DNA from: Caldimonas manganoxidans ATCC BAA-369
GTDB taxonomy: Bacteria > Pseudomonadota > Gammaproteobacteria > Burkholderiales > Burkholderiaceae_C
Length of the DNA stretch: 48,990 bases
Assembly: GCF_000381125.1 (NCBI RefSeq)
Contig: NZ_KB905951.1
Coordinates: forward strand, 1 to 48,990
Reading direction: 5' to 3'
Below the pieces are notes generated by a model. It ran no database searches, was not told where the DNA came from, and was given only the letters and a program-made list of their open reading frames with translations. The first letter of the stretch is position 1. Every line of letters starts with the position of its first letter. Of the stretch, positions 35,420-44,716 are shown one piece after another. The translations under genes were made by a program, and so were the position numbers.

Positions 35420-35443
35420 CATTGTTCTGCATGGTGAACAATG
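35420..35443. promoter_or_regulatory. Operator candidate CATTGTTC-N8-GAACAATG
   Basis: Perfect 8-bp arms in the gap between the queuosine-precursor transporter and the GMC oxidoreductase gene. Geometry equals the site at 13573-13588. GTTC-N8-GAAC is the kind of site bound by several IclR-family and related regulators, but no such regulator is encoded nearby. Confidence 0.6.
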
Positions 35444-35526
35444 AGGTCAGGATTCCGCCGCCGGGCCGATGCTCCCCGGGCGGGGGCTGGCACTAGACTG
35501 GCACTTGAAGGTGGAGGGCGCAAGAG

Positions 35527-37191
35527 ATGTCGCAAGCGATGCACAGTCAGCCGTTCGACTACGTCATCGTCGGCGCGGGCACGGCCGGCTGCTTGTTGGC
35601 CAACCGGCTCAGTGCCGATGCCTCCAAGCGGGTCCTGCTCCTGGAAGCCGGCGGGCGCGACACCTACCCCTGGATCCACATTCCGGTGGGTTATCTCTAT
35701 TGCATCGGCAACCCGCGCACCGATTGGCTGTACCAAACCGAGCCCGACGCCGGGCTCAATGGCCGCCGGCTGCGCTACCCGCGCGGCAAGGTGCTGGGCG
35801 GCTGCTCCAGCATCAACGGCATGATCTACATGCGCGGTCAATCGCGCGACTATGACGGATGGGCCCGCCTCACGGGCGACCCGGCCTGGCGCTGGGAGGT
35901 CTGCCTGCCCTTCTTCAAACTGCATGAAGACCATTGGCGCCTGGACGAGCCCGACCCCAGCAACCCGGGATTTCGCCAGCTGCACGGCCACGGCGGCGAA
36001 TGGCGAGTGGAAAAGCAACGCCTGCGCTGGGAGGTGCTCGACGCCTTCGCGCAGGCCGCGCAACAGGCGGGCATTCCGGCCACGGACGATTTCAATCGCG
36101 GCACCAACGAAGGCGTGGGCTACTTCGAGGTGAACCAACGCCGCGGCTGGCGCTGGAACGCGACCAAAGCTTTTCTGCGACCGGTGCTCGACCGTCCCAA
36201 TCTGACGGTGTGGACGCATGCCCAGGCCAGCCGGCTGCTGCTCACGCGTGCCGACGACGGCCGGTGGCGTGCCAGCGGCGTAGAGGTGCACACCCGCCAC
36301 GGCGTGCACCATGTGCGGGCCCTGCGCGAGGTGCTGCTGGCGGCCGGGGCCATCGGCTCGCCGCAACTGCTGCAGCTGTCGGGCATCGGCCCGGGGCCTT
36401 GGCTGCACGAGCACGGCATCGAGTTGCGCCATGAGCTGCCAGGGGTGGGCGAGAACCTGCAAGACCATTTGCAGCTCCGCGCGGTGTACGCGGTGCAGGG
36501 CGTGCCCACGTTGAACACGCTGGCCCACTCACTGTGGGGGCGCCTGCGCATCGGCCTGGAATACGCCCTCAAGCGCAGCGGGCCGATGAGCATGGCGCCT
36601 TCGCAGCTGGGCGCCTTTACCCGCTCGTCGCCAGCGCACACCTGGCCCAATGTGGAATACCACGTGCAGCCGCTGTCGCTGGAGGCCTTCGGCGAGCCGC
36701 TGCACCGCTTCGATGCCTTCACGGCCAGTGTCTGCAACCTCAACCCCACCAGCCGCGGGCAGGTGCGCATCCGCTCCCCGCGCTTCGAGGACGCCCCCCG
36801 CATCATGCCGAATTACCTCTCCACGCCTGAAGACCGCCAAGTGGCCGCCGACTCGCTGCGCCTGACACGGCGCATCGTCGCGCAGCCGGCCCTGGCGAAG
36901 TACCAGCCCCAAGAAGTCAAGCCCGGCATGCAGTACCAAAGCGACGAAGAACTCACCCGTCTGGCCGGCGACATCGCCACCACCATCTTTCACCCGGTGG
37001 GCACGTGCCGCATGGGCGCGGCCGACGACCCCGGCGCCGTGGTCGATACGCGGCTGCGCGTGCGCGGCGTGGACGGCCTGCGCGTGGTGGATGCCAGCGT
37101 GATGCCCACCATCACCAGCGGCAACACCAATGCGCCCACGTTGATGATCGCCGAGCGGGCCGCGCAGTGGATCGCCGAGGCGCACCGCTAA
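35527..37191 (+). CDS. GMC-family FAD oxidoreductase (choline/alcohol dehydrogenase type)
   Basis: 554 residues. The FAD motif is YVIVGAGTAGCLLANRLS (residues about 11-28). PRGKVLGGCSSINGMIYMRGQSRDYDGWA is the GMC signature 1, and GAIGSPQLLQLSGIGPG is signature 2. The C-terminal active-site region has FHPVGTCRMG and GNTNAPTLMIAERAA, with the catalytic His and Asn. It lacks a signal peptide. Choline dehydrogenase is the closest named family, but no betaine aldehyde dehydrogenase or BetI is nearby, so another alcohol is likely. Its promoter region holds a GTTC-N8-GAAC palindrome. The LysE-type gene follows after nine bases. Confidence 0.93.
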   Translation: MSQAMHSQPFDYVIVGAGTAGCLLANRLSADASKRVLLLEAGGRDTYPWIHIPVGYLYCIGNPRTDWLYQTEPDAGLNGRRLRYPRGKVLGGCSSINGMIYMRGQSRDYDGWARLTGDPAWRWEVCLPFFKLHEDHWRLDEPDPSNPGFRQLHGHGGEWRVEKQRLRWEVLDAFAQAAQQAGIPATDDFNRGTNEGVGYFEVNQRRGWRWNATKAFLRPVLDRPNLTVWTHAQASRLLLTRADDGRWRASGVEVHTRHGVHHVRALREVLLAAGAIGSPQLLQLSGIGPGPWLHEHGIELRHELPGVGENLQDHLQLRAVYAVQGVPTLNTLAHSLWGRLRIGLEYALKRSGPMSMAPSQLGAFTRSSPAHTWPNVEYHVQPLSLEAFGEPLHRFDAFTASVCNLNPTSRGQVRIRSPRFEDAPRIMPNYLSTPEDRQVAADSLRLTRRIVAQPALAKYQPQEVKPGMQYQSDEELTRLAGDIATTIFHPVGTCRMGAADDPGAVVDTRLRVRGVDGLRVVDASVMPTITSGNTNAPTLMIAERAAQWIAEAHR

Positions 37192-37200
37192 GATCGCACG

Positions 37201-37899
37201 ATGCTTGCCCTGTTCACTGCCGCCTTCGTGCTGGGCCTGATCTTCAATGCCGCGCCCGGCGCCGTTTTTGCCGAAACCGTGCGCCAAGGCGTGCGCGGGG
37301 GCTTCCGCCCGGCCTTGGCCGTGCAGGTGGGCTCGCTGGTGGGCGATGCCACCTGGGCCGTGCTGGGCCTGGCCGGCATCGGTGTGCTGCTGCAAGTGGA
37401 TGCCCTGCGCTGGCCCGTCGGCGTGGCCGGCGTGGCCTATCTGGTCTGGCTGTCTTGGGACGCCTGGCGCGCGGCCAGCCAGGAGTTCCAGCTCGACGCC
37501 GCAGCGGCCGCCCCCACGCCCCCGTCGCGCGCGCTGCGCTCGGGCATGACCCTCTCACTGACCAACCCCCACAACATCGCCTTCTGGGCCGCACTGGGCA
37601 GCGCGCTGGGCGCCGTCGGCGTGGAACACCCGACCGCGGCCGACTATGGCCTGTTCCTGGCCGGCTTCATGGCCTCGTCGGTGCTGTGGTGCTTCGTCTG
37701 CGCAGCCATCGTGGACCGTCTGTTCCGTCGCGCCGGGCCGGCCTGGGCGCGCCTCACGTACCGGCTTTGCGCGGCGGCCTTCCTGGCCCTGGCCTTGGCC
37801 TCGTTGCGCGACCTGATGGTCACGCGCGCAGTGCCCTCGACGGCGCCGCCTGCGCCGCTCGTGCAAGGGCTCGAACATCCGCGGCCCTCTGGGTCCTGA
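37201..37899 (+). CDS. LysE-family translocator
   Basis: 232 residues with about six helices. It opens LFTAAFVLGLIFNAAPGAVFAETVRQGVRGGFRPALAVQVGSLVGDATWAVLG, the LysE/RhtB pattern with PG. The second-half motif is LTNPHNIAFWAALG. The C-terminal 30 residues are soluble and Pro-rich. Exporters of this family move amino acids or small metabolites out of the cell. Nine bases separate it from the GMC gene, suggesting a shared transcript and possibly export of a product or toxic analogue. Confidence 0.88.
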   Translation: MLALFTAAFVLGLIFNAAPGAVFAETVRQGVRGGFRPALAVQVGSLVGDATWAVLGLAGIGVLLQVDALRWPVGVAGVAYLVWLSWDAWRAASQEFQLDAAAAAPTPPSRALRSGMTLSLTNPHNIAFWAALGSALGAVGVEHPTAADYGLFLAGFMASSVLWCFVCAAIVDRLFRRAGPAWARLTYRLCAAAFLALALASLRDLMVTRAVPSTAPPAPLVQGLEHPRPSGS

Positions 37900-37920
37900 G
37901 GCTCGGGTCGCCGGGCCCGC

Positions 37921-39255
37921 TCACCCCAGCGTGACGGCAAGGCCGACCAGGGCGCAGCCCCCCAGCAGCGGCATCACCCCCAGCCCGAAGCGAAACAGCG
38001 CCACGGCCGCGCCCGCGGTCATCACCGCCGAGACGACATCGAAGCGGCCCTCGAACCCCTGGGGCCACAACACGTGATAAGCGAAAAACAGCGCCAGCTG
38101 CAGGATCACGCCGACCACCGCGGCGGTGACGGCCGACAACGGCGCGGTGAACCCCAGCTTGCCATGCGTGGCCTCCACCATGGGCCCGCCGGCCAGAATG
38201 AACAAAAAGGACGGCAAGAAGGTGAAGAAGGTGGCCACCGAGGCCGCCACCACCCCGCCCCAGAAAGGCGACTGCCCCGCCCATGCCGGCTGCAGCCAGC
38301 CCCCCACGAAACCGACGAAAGCCACCACCATGATGAGCGGACCCGGCGTGCTTTCGCCCAGGGCCAGCCCATCGATCATCTGCGGCCCGCTGAGCCATTG
38401 GTAGTGCTCCACCGCCCCCTGGTACACATAAGGCAGCACGGCATAGGCGCCGCCGAAAGTCAGCAGCGCGGCCTTGGTGAAGAACCAGCCCATCTGCACG
38501 AGCATGCCGTCCCAGCCCTGCGCGGCCACGAGCACGGCCAGCACGGCCGCCCACAGGCCCACGCCGACGGCCAGCACCTTCAGCAACCGGGCACGCGAGA
38601 AGCGCACATGCGGCGGCGCCGGCGTGTGGTCATCGATCATGGCCGGCCGCTCGTCCTGCGAGGCCAAGCCGTGCCCGCCCCCCAGGACGAACACCGCCGG
38701 CCAGCGCCGCGCGCCTAGCCAGCCGACCAAGGCGGCGGCCATCACGATGGCCGGAAACGGCACCCCAACGGCGAAGCTGGCCAAGAAGGCCGCTGCCGCA
38801 AGGCCCCACATCCAACCGTTCTTCAACACCCGGCTGCCGATGCGGTAGGCCGCATGCAGCACGATGGCCGTCACCGCCGGCTTGATGCCGTAGAACAGGC
38901 CCGCCACCACCGGCAGGTGGCCCCAGCGCAGGGAGACCCAGCCGAGTGCGATCAACATGAACAGCGAGGGCAGCACGAACAGCGTGCCCGCCACGAGGCC
39001 GCCCCAGGTGCGGTGCATCAGCCAGCCGATGTAGGTAGCCAGCTGCTGAGCTTCGGGGCCGGGCAGCAGCATGCAATAGTTCAATGCATGCAAGAAGCGC
39101 TTCTCGCTGATCCAGCGACGGCGCTCGACCAGCTCGCCGTGCATGATGGCAATCTGCCCTGCCGGTCCGCCAAAGCTGATGAAGCCCAGCTTGAGCCAAA
39201 AGCGCAAGGCTTCGCCGAAGGGCACCTGCGCAGGAGGTGAGGACGAGGCGGTCAT
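37921..39255 (-). CDS. chrA: Chromate efflux transporter
   Basis: 444 residues, the two-domain (long) ChrA form. Domain one begins FWLKLGFISFGGPAGQIAIMHGELVERRRWISEKRFLHALNYCMLLPGPEAQQLATYIGW. Domain two repeats the pattern: TKAALLTFGGAYAVLPYVYQGAVEHYQWLSGPQMIDGLALGESTPGPLIMVVAFVGF. It exports chromate by a membrane-potential-driven mechanism. It lies 110 bp after the ACR3 gene on the same strand and may be the last gene of an ars-chr unit. No chrB or chrF regulator is visible. Confidence 0.94.
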   Translation of the reverse strand: MTASSSPPAQVPFGEALRFWLKLGFISFGGPAGQIAIMHGELVERRRWISEKRFLHALNYCMLLPGPEAQQLATYIGWLMHRTWGGLVAGTLFVLPSLFMLIALGWVSLRWGHLPVVAGLFYGIKPAVTAIVLHAAYRIGSRVLKNGWMWGLAAAAFLASFAVGVPFPAIVMAAALVGWLGARRWPAVFVLGGGHGLASQDERPAMIDDHTPAPPHVRFSRARLLKVLAVGVGLWAAVLAVLVAAQGWDGMLVQMGWFFTKAALLTFGGAYAVLPYVYQGAVEHYQWLSGPQMIDGLALGESTPGPLIMVVAFVGFVGGWLQPAWAGQSPFWGGVVAASVATFFTFLPSFLFILAGGPMVEATHGKLGFTAPLSAVTAAVVGVILQLALFFAYHVLWPQGFEGRFDVVSAVMTAGAAVALFRFGLGVMPLLGGCALVGLAVTLG

Positions 39256-39365
39256 GGCCGCATTGTCTGCCGAACACGCGCAACGGCCGCGAGGCCACCG
39301 GCGCGCCGCATGCCGCCGGCGCGCGCCATGCCGCCGGGCTCACCGCCCGCCGCAGAGCCGACCGA

Positions 39366-40391
39366 TCAATGCGCCGGCGCGAACGATGCGCGGCGACGGC
39401 GATTGACCCACCAGACCAGCGACAGCATCACCGGCACCTCGACCAGCACGCCCACCACCGTGGCCAAGGCCGCGCCGGAATGCAGGCCGAACAGCGAGAC
39501 GGCCACGGCCACGGCCAGCTCGAAGAAGTTGCTGGTGCCGATCAGGCAGGCCGGGCCGGCGATCGCATGCGGCAGGCGCAACAGTCGAGCGCCAACCCAG
39601 GCCACGGCGAAGATGCCATAGGTCTGCAGCACCAGCGGCAACGCGATCATCGCGATCACCAAGGGCTGCGACACCAGCGTGTCGGCCTGCAAGCCGAACA
39701 ACAACACCACGGTGGCCACCAGCCCGGCCATCGAGGCCGGCTTGAGCCGCTCCACGAAGTCGCTGACGGCCCGCGGCGAGCGGCGCTGCAACACATGCCG
39801 CGTGGCCATGCCGGCCAACAAAGGCAGCACCACGTACAGCACGGTGGACAGCAGCAGCGTTTCCCACGGCACGGCCAGCTCGGTCACACCGAGCAAGAAC
39901 GCCGCGATGGGGGCATAGGCCACCACCATGATGAGGTCGTTCACCGACACCTGCACCAGCGTGTAGGCGGCATCGCCTTTGACCAGCTGGCTCCAGACGA
40001 ACACCATGGCCGTGCAGGGTGCTACGCCCAGCAAGATCATTCCGGCGATGTACTGGTGCGCCGATGACGGATCGACCCAGGGGGCGAAGACATGCTCGAA
40101 GAACAGCACCGCCAGCCCTGCCATCGTGAACGGCTTGATGAGCCAGTTCACCACCAGCGTGAGCGCCAAGCCCCCGGGCCGCTGCCCGACCTGACGCACC
40201 GCCGACCAATCGATCTGGATCATCATCGGGTAGATCATCATCCAGATGAACAGGGCCACCACCCCATTGACATGCGCGAACTCCATCGCGGCGATGAGCT
40301 GGAAGACGCCGGGCACCAACGAGCCCAGGCCCACGCCGGCCAAGATGCCCAGTCCGACCCACACGGTGAGGTAACGCTCGAACACTCCCAT
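39366..40391 (-). CDS. arsB: ACR3-family arsenite efflux permease
   Basis: 341 residues with about ten helices. It starts [24 protein letters not shown]; the conserved cysteine is in [23 protein letters not shown], and [12 protein letters not shown] and [14 protein letters not shown] are ACR3 landmarks. It is the Acr3p type, not the ArsB/NhaD type, despite the common gene symbol. It exports arsenite (and perhaps antimonite) produced by ArsC. Eight bases separate it from arsC, so the two are co-transcribed. Confidence 0.94.
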   Translation of the reverse strand: MGVFERYLTVWVGLGILAGVGLGSLVPGVFQLIAAMEFAHVNGVVALFIWMMIYPMMIQIDWSAVRQVGQRPGGLALTLVVNWLIKPFTMAGLAVLFFEHVFAPWVDPSSAHQYIAGMILLGVAPCTAMVFVWSQLVKGDAAYTLVQVSVNDLIMVVAYAPIAAFLLGVTELAVPWETLLLSTVLYVVLPLLAGMATRHVLQRRSPRAVSDFVERLKPASMAGLVATVVLLFGLQADTLVSQPLVIAMIALPLVLQTYGIFAVAWVGARLLRLPHAIAGPACLIGTSNFFELAVAVAVSLFGLHSGAALATVVGVLVEVPVMLSLVWWVNRRRRASFAPAH

Positions 40392-40399
40392 GGTGAGAC

Positions 40400-40903
40400 T
40401 CAACGCTGGCCGATGTCGGTGATCTCGCGCTGCAGGGCGAGTCGGTCGAGCGAGGCCAGCGGCAGGGCCAGCATCAACTCGATACGGCGCTTCAAGACGG
40501 TGGCGACGTCCCAATAGGCACGCGCCTTGTCCTCGTCGCTGCCTTGCACCCGCGACGGATCGGGCACGCCCCAGTGAGCCGTCATCGGCTGGCCCGGCCA
40601 CACCGGACACACCTCGCCGGCGGCCTGGTCACACACGGTGATCACGAAGTCCATGACCGGCGCGCCGGGCTGGGCGAATTCCGACCAGTCCTTGCTGCGA
40701 AACCCCTCGGCAGCCACCTGCATCTTGGCCAGCGTCTGCAGCGCCAGGGGTTGGATGGCGCCCGCCGGATGGCTGCCCGCCGAGTAGGCGCGAAAGCGCC
40801 CGCCCCCCAGGTGATTGAGCAAGCCCTCGGCCATGATCGAGCGGGCCGAATTGTGGGTGCACAGGAACAGCACGTGATAGACCTTGTGACTGGATGCGTT
40901 CAT
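40400..40903 (-). CDS. arsC: Arsenate reductase, thioredoxin-coupled (LMW-PTPase fold)
   Basis: 167 residues. The catalytic P-loop is [11 protein letters not shown], Cys15-x5-Arg21. The redox cysteines needed for thioredoxin coupling are in [21 protein letters not shown] and HWGVPDPS complete the family pattern. It reduces arsenate to arsenite for ACR3. ATG 40903 lies 24 bp after the arsR stop. Confidence 0.95.
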   Translation of the reverse strand: MNASSHKVYHVLFLCTHNSARSIMAEGLLNHLGGGRFRAYSAGSHPAGAIQPLALQTLAKMQVAAEGFRSKDWSEFAQPGAPVMDFVITVCDQAAGEVCPVWPGQPMTAHWGVPDPSRVQGSDEDKARAYWDVATVLKRRIELMLALPLASLDRLALQREITDIGQR

Positions 40904-40927
40904 GGTGTGAATGTGTGCGGGTAAGCC

Positions 40928-41311
40928 TCAACAAGAAGCGCCGCCGCGGCCCGACGGCGCCATCACGGACGCAAGTCCGCAGTCCGCGCCCTGACAGCAA
41001 TGCTGGGTGAGGTAAGCCAGCAGCCCGTTCATGCGCGCGATCTGCGGGCGATAGATGAGATGGCGGCCGTCGCGCTCCTGGCTGACCAGGCCGGCGTGCA
41101 TCAGCTCCTTCAGGTGAAAAGACAGCGTCGAGGCGGTCACGCCCAGCACGGCGCCCAAATCACCCGGGGTCATGCCCGAGGGGCCGGCCCCCACCAAGGT
41201 GCGGAAGATGCGCAGCCGCGCACCTTGGGCCAGGGCGCCCAGGGCGCGCAGCGCCACCGTTTCGTCCACCGCTTCGATGGGCATCCCCACACGCTGGGCA
41301 AACATGCTCAT
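40928..41311 (-). CDS. arsR: ArsR-family arsenic-responsive repressor
   Basis: 127 residues from ATG 41311; a TTG at 41320 is the alternative. The HTH is MTPGDLGAVLGVTASTLSFHLKELMHAGLVSQERDGRHLIYRP. The end holds HCCQGADC, a vicinal cysteine pair plus a third cysteine, as in ArsR proteins that bind As(III) at their C-terminus (Acidithiobacillus type), not the CVC site in the DNA helix. An extra C-terminal cysteine is the last residue. It leads the arsR-arsC-ACR3 operon and has a TCGATA/TATCGA operator directly upstream. Confidence 0.92.
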   Translation of the reverse strand: MSMFAQRVGMPIEAVDETVALRALGALAQGARLRIFRTLVGAGPSGMTPGDLGAVLGVTASTLSFHLKELMHAGLVSQERDGRHLIYRPQIARMNGLLAYLTQHCCQGADCGLASVMAPSGRGGASC

Positions 41312-41324
41312 GGTCTGCAACCCA

Positions 41325-41346
41325 TCGATATTTCTATGATTATCGA
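41325..41346. promoter_or_regulatory. ArsR operator candidate TCGATA-N10-TATCGA
   Basis: Perfect 6-bp arms (41325-41330 and 41341-41346) 14 bases before the arsR start, in a short AT-rich stretch. Placement over the arsR promoter fits autorepression. Confidence 0.65.
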
Positions 41347-41392
41347 ATTATAAACGGCCCATGTGTCCGTTCGGTGACGACGGCTCCCCCCC

Positions 41393-42019
41393 TCAGCGGG
41401 AGACGATCAGCCGCAACCCCAGGCCCACGAAGACGGCGCCGGCCACGCGGTCCAGCCACAGACCGATGCGCGGCGCCTTGTGCAGCCACTGGCCGATGAC
41501 GCCCGAAAACAGTCCCAGCAGCGAAAACAGAATCGCGGCCTGCAGTGTGAAGACCACCCCCAGCTGCGCCATTTGCCAGCCCACGTGGCCACGCGCGGGC
41601 AGCACGAACTGCGGCAGGAAAGACAGGAAGAACAGCACCACCTTGGGATTGATGGCGTTGGCGAACACGCCCTTGAAAAACAAGCGCCGCAGCGACGCCT
41701 CCCCCAGGCCATCGCGCACGACCTGCGCGCTGCCGCGACTGCGCAAGGCCTGCACGCCCAGCCAGATCAGATACAGCCCGCCGACGATCTTCAACACCGA
41801 AAACGCCATGGGCGAGGCCGCGATCACCGCGCTGACGCCAACGACGGCCAGCGCCGTGTGACTCAGGCAGCCCAGCGCACACCCCAGCCCAAACGCCACC
41901 CCGTGGCGCCGCCCCTTGCTGATGCCCATGCCAAGCACCATGAGATTGTCCGGACCCGGCGACACGGTGATGAGGACGGCGGCCAGCAGAAAGCCGAAGA
42001 ATTGTTCGGGAGTGAGCAT
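41393..42019 (-). CDS. RhtB/LysE-family exporter
   Basis: 208 residues from ATG 42019; a GTG at 42028 is possible. It opens MLTPEQFFGFLLAAVLITVSPGPDNLMVLGMGISKGRRHGVAFGLGCALG, the RhtB pattern with SPGPD. The second motif is GVFANAINPKVVLFFLSFLPQFV. About six helices. Homologues export homoserine, threonine, leucine or related compounds. It lies alone, 196 bp after the SHOCT gene. Confidence 0.92.
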   Translation of the reverse strand: MLTPEQFFGFLLAAVLITVSPGPDNLMVLGMGISKGRRHGVAFGLGCALGCLSHTALAVVGVSAVIAASPMAFSVLKIVGGLYLIWLGVQALRSRGSAQVVRDGLGEASLRRLFFKGVFANAINPKVVLFFLSFLPQFVLPARGHVGWQMAQLGVVFTLQAAILFSLLGLFSGVIGQWLHKAPRIGLWLDRVAGAVFVGLGLRLIVSR

Positions 42020-42215
42020 GGTGGCCACAGCTTACTTCAACCGGCGCGGCGCGGGGCAGCGGCCTCCAGGGCCGCTTGCGCTTCGGTGGAGCAGCCCAGC
42101 GCCGCGTGCGCCCGGGCACGCCCGGGCCTTGGTCGCGTCTGACCACACCCGCGACGCATTCGGTCCGCGCAGCGGCGATGCCCGAGCGACACCCTGGGGC
42201 GACCGCCCTGGCGCC

Positions 42216-42521
42216 TCAGCGCAGGTCGGTGTCGAGCAGGTCCAGCTTGCGCTGCAGGTACTCCTCGCGCCCGATGTCGCCGGCGGCATAGCGGCGATCC
42301 AGCTCCTCCAGCGCCAACCGGCGGCGTCGATCACCACGCCTGCTCAGCGGCTGATCGCTGGACATCCACCACAAGCCCACGGCCAGCAGGCCCAGGATCA
42401 CGACCAAGCCGCCCAGCAAATCCCACACATGCGGTGGGAACAGGCCGGCGGGGCCGGCGCACGCGCTCAGCGCCAGCAGCGGCGCCAACCCCAGCCCACG
42501 CCTCAGCGTTGCGGCGACCAT
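42216..42521 (-). CDS. SHOCT-domain membrane protein
   Basis: 101 residues from ATG 42521. A hydrophobic N-terminus ending LALSACAG is a possible lipobox. A second hydrophobic helix is HVWDLLGGLVVILGLLAVGLWWM, and the C-terminal 30 residues are a SHOCT-type helical pair (LALEELDRRYAAGDIGREEYLQRKLDLLDTDLR). SHOCT domains often mediate oligomerisation of small membrane or envelope proteins. The start codon overlaps the previous stop by one base (TGATG), so it is translated with the FPPH repeat protein, its probable partner. Confidence 0.85.
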   Translation of the reverse strand: MVAATLRRGLGLAPLLALSACAGPAGLFPPHVWDLLGGLVVILGLLAVGLWWMSSDQPLSRRGDRRRRLALEELDRRYAAGDIGREEYLQRKLDLLDTDLR

Positions 42522-43201
42522 CAGCGCCCCCCGTACAGAGGTTGCAACGCGTCGAGGCTGGGGCCGAGCTGGACCGCCTCCAAGGCCGTGCCATGCGCGC
42601 TGCGCGTGCCCAGACCCGAAGCCGCCAAGCGCTGCCCCACGGCCAGCGGCTGCAGCAGTCCATGCGGCGGAAAACGCACGATGTCGCCGTTGTCGAGGAT
42701 GGCCCCGTTGATTTCGCCACGCGCTCCGGTCAGCACGGTGGTCACTTGCCCGGCCGTCTGCAAGGGCTGCAGCTGCGCGGCGCGCAGGTGGCGCGGCAAG
42801 GGGCGTTCGTTCCACGCCGGCGGCTGGTCGATGACGCTGGCCCCGCTGGCCGCATCGATGACCGCATAGGCTTTGATCTGAGCCAGCGCCTGGGGCCGGC
42901 CGAACACGCGCACCGTGCGTCCGGGCGCGGCCACTTCGGCCAGCTGTGGGCCCAAATGCGGCGGGAAGCGCACCACCCGACCGTCGGTCAGCAGCAAGCC
43001 GTCCACATCGCCATAGGGGTTGACCAGCAAACGCTGCACTGCCGCCTCGGCCACTGGCGCGCCGGCAGGCGGCCAGGCCGCCTGATGCGGCGCCGGCCCA
43101 TGGTGCGGCGGCCGTGCCACCGCCGCTCCGGCCGCCAAGCTGCCGCCCACAACCGCAAGCAGGCCACAGAACCAAGCAGGAACTCGTCGAGCAGACTTCA
43201 T
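42521..43201 (-). CDS. Secreted tandem-repeat protein with two 'VRFPPH' units, function unknown
   Basis: 226 residues from ATG 43201, with GGAGGTG upstream. An N-terminal signal peptide (FCGLLAVVGGSLAAGAAVA) is followed by a His/Pro-rich stretch (RPPHHGPAPHQAAWPP). Two similar units follow: GDVDGLLLTDGRVVRFPPHLG at about residue 66 and GEINGAILDNGDIVRFPPHG at about 165, each followed by a segment with G-R/Q-x-V/L. The fold is probably two small beta barrels (OB-like). No known family name was recalled. It lies directly downstream of the sigma54 regulator gene and has a sigma54 promoter and palindromic site in front, so it is likely the target of the two-component system. Confidence 0.8.
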   Translation of the reverse strand: MKSARRVPAWFCGLLAVVGGSLAAGAAVARPPHHGPAPHQAAWPPAGAPVAEAAVQRLLVNPYGDVDGLLLTDGRVVRFPPHLGPQLAEVAAPGRTVRVFGRPQALAQIKAYAVIDAASGASVIDQPPAWNERPLPRHLRAAQLQPLQTAGQVTTVLTGARGEINGAILDNGDIVRFPPHGLLQPLAVGQRLAASGLGTRSAHGTALEAVQLGPSLDALQPLYGGR

Positions 43202-43250
43202 GGAAGACACCTCCGATGAGTGGGTTGCGAAACTGAGGTGTCAAACCCTG

Positions 43251-43266
43251 GGCAAGCCCCGTGCCA
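43251..43266 (-). promoter_or_regulatory. Sigma54 (-24/-12) promoter of the FPPH-repeat operon
   Basis: On the minus strand the sequence reads TGGCACG-GGGC-TTGC, identical to the consensus TGGCACG-N4-TTGC, with GG and GC ten bases apart. The predicted transcription start is near 43241, giving a leader of about 40 bases before ATG 43201. Confidence 0.85.
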
Positions 43267-43317
43267 GAAATTTTTCTCTTGAAAATCAAAGACTTGCTAC
43301 AACCCTCCGGGGCCAAG

Positions 43318-43334
43318 CGTCACACCATGTGACG
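43318..43334. promoter_or_regulatory. Upstream activator site candidate CGTCACA-N3-TGTGACG
   Basis: Perfect 7-bp inverted repeat centred about 60 bases upstream of the -24 element, a normal distance for an enhancer-binding protein. A weaker related site CTGTGGTGACAG is at 43348-43359. The likely ligand is the response regulator encoded just upstream. Confidence 0.65.
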
Positions 43335-43375
43335 CCTGCGGCGTCCGCTGTGGTGACAGTGGCGCGCTGCGCGGC

Positions 43376-44700
<1,325 letters not shown>

Positions 44701-44716
<16 letters not shown>

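Noticed and set aside
42110-42127. Two GCCCGGGC units ten bases apart
   Set aside because: Self-palindromic octamers are common in GC-rich DNA; no T tract, no extension of the arms, so not called as a terminator or repeat family.
42519-43316. Extended minus-strand frame upstream of the SHOCT gene giving a 366-residue product
   Set aside because: The upstream part is Arg/Gly-rich antisense-like sequence in another frame of the FPPH gene; the TGATG coupling and lipobox-like start at 42521 define the real gene.
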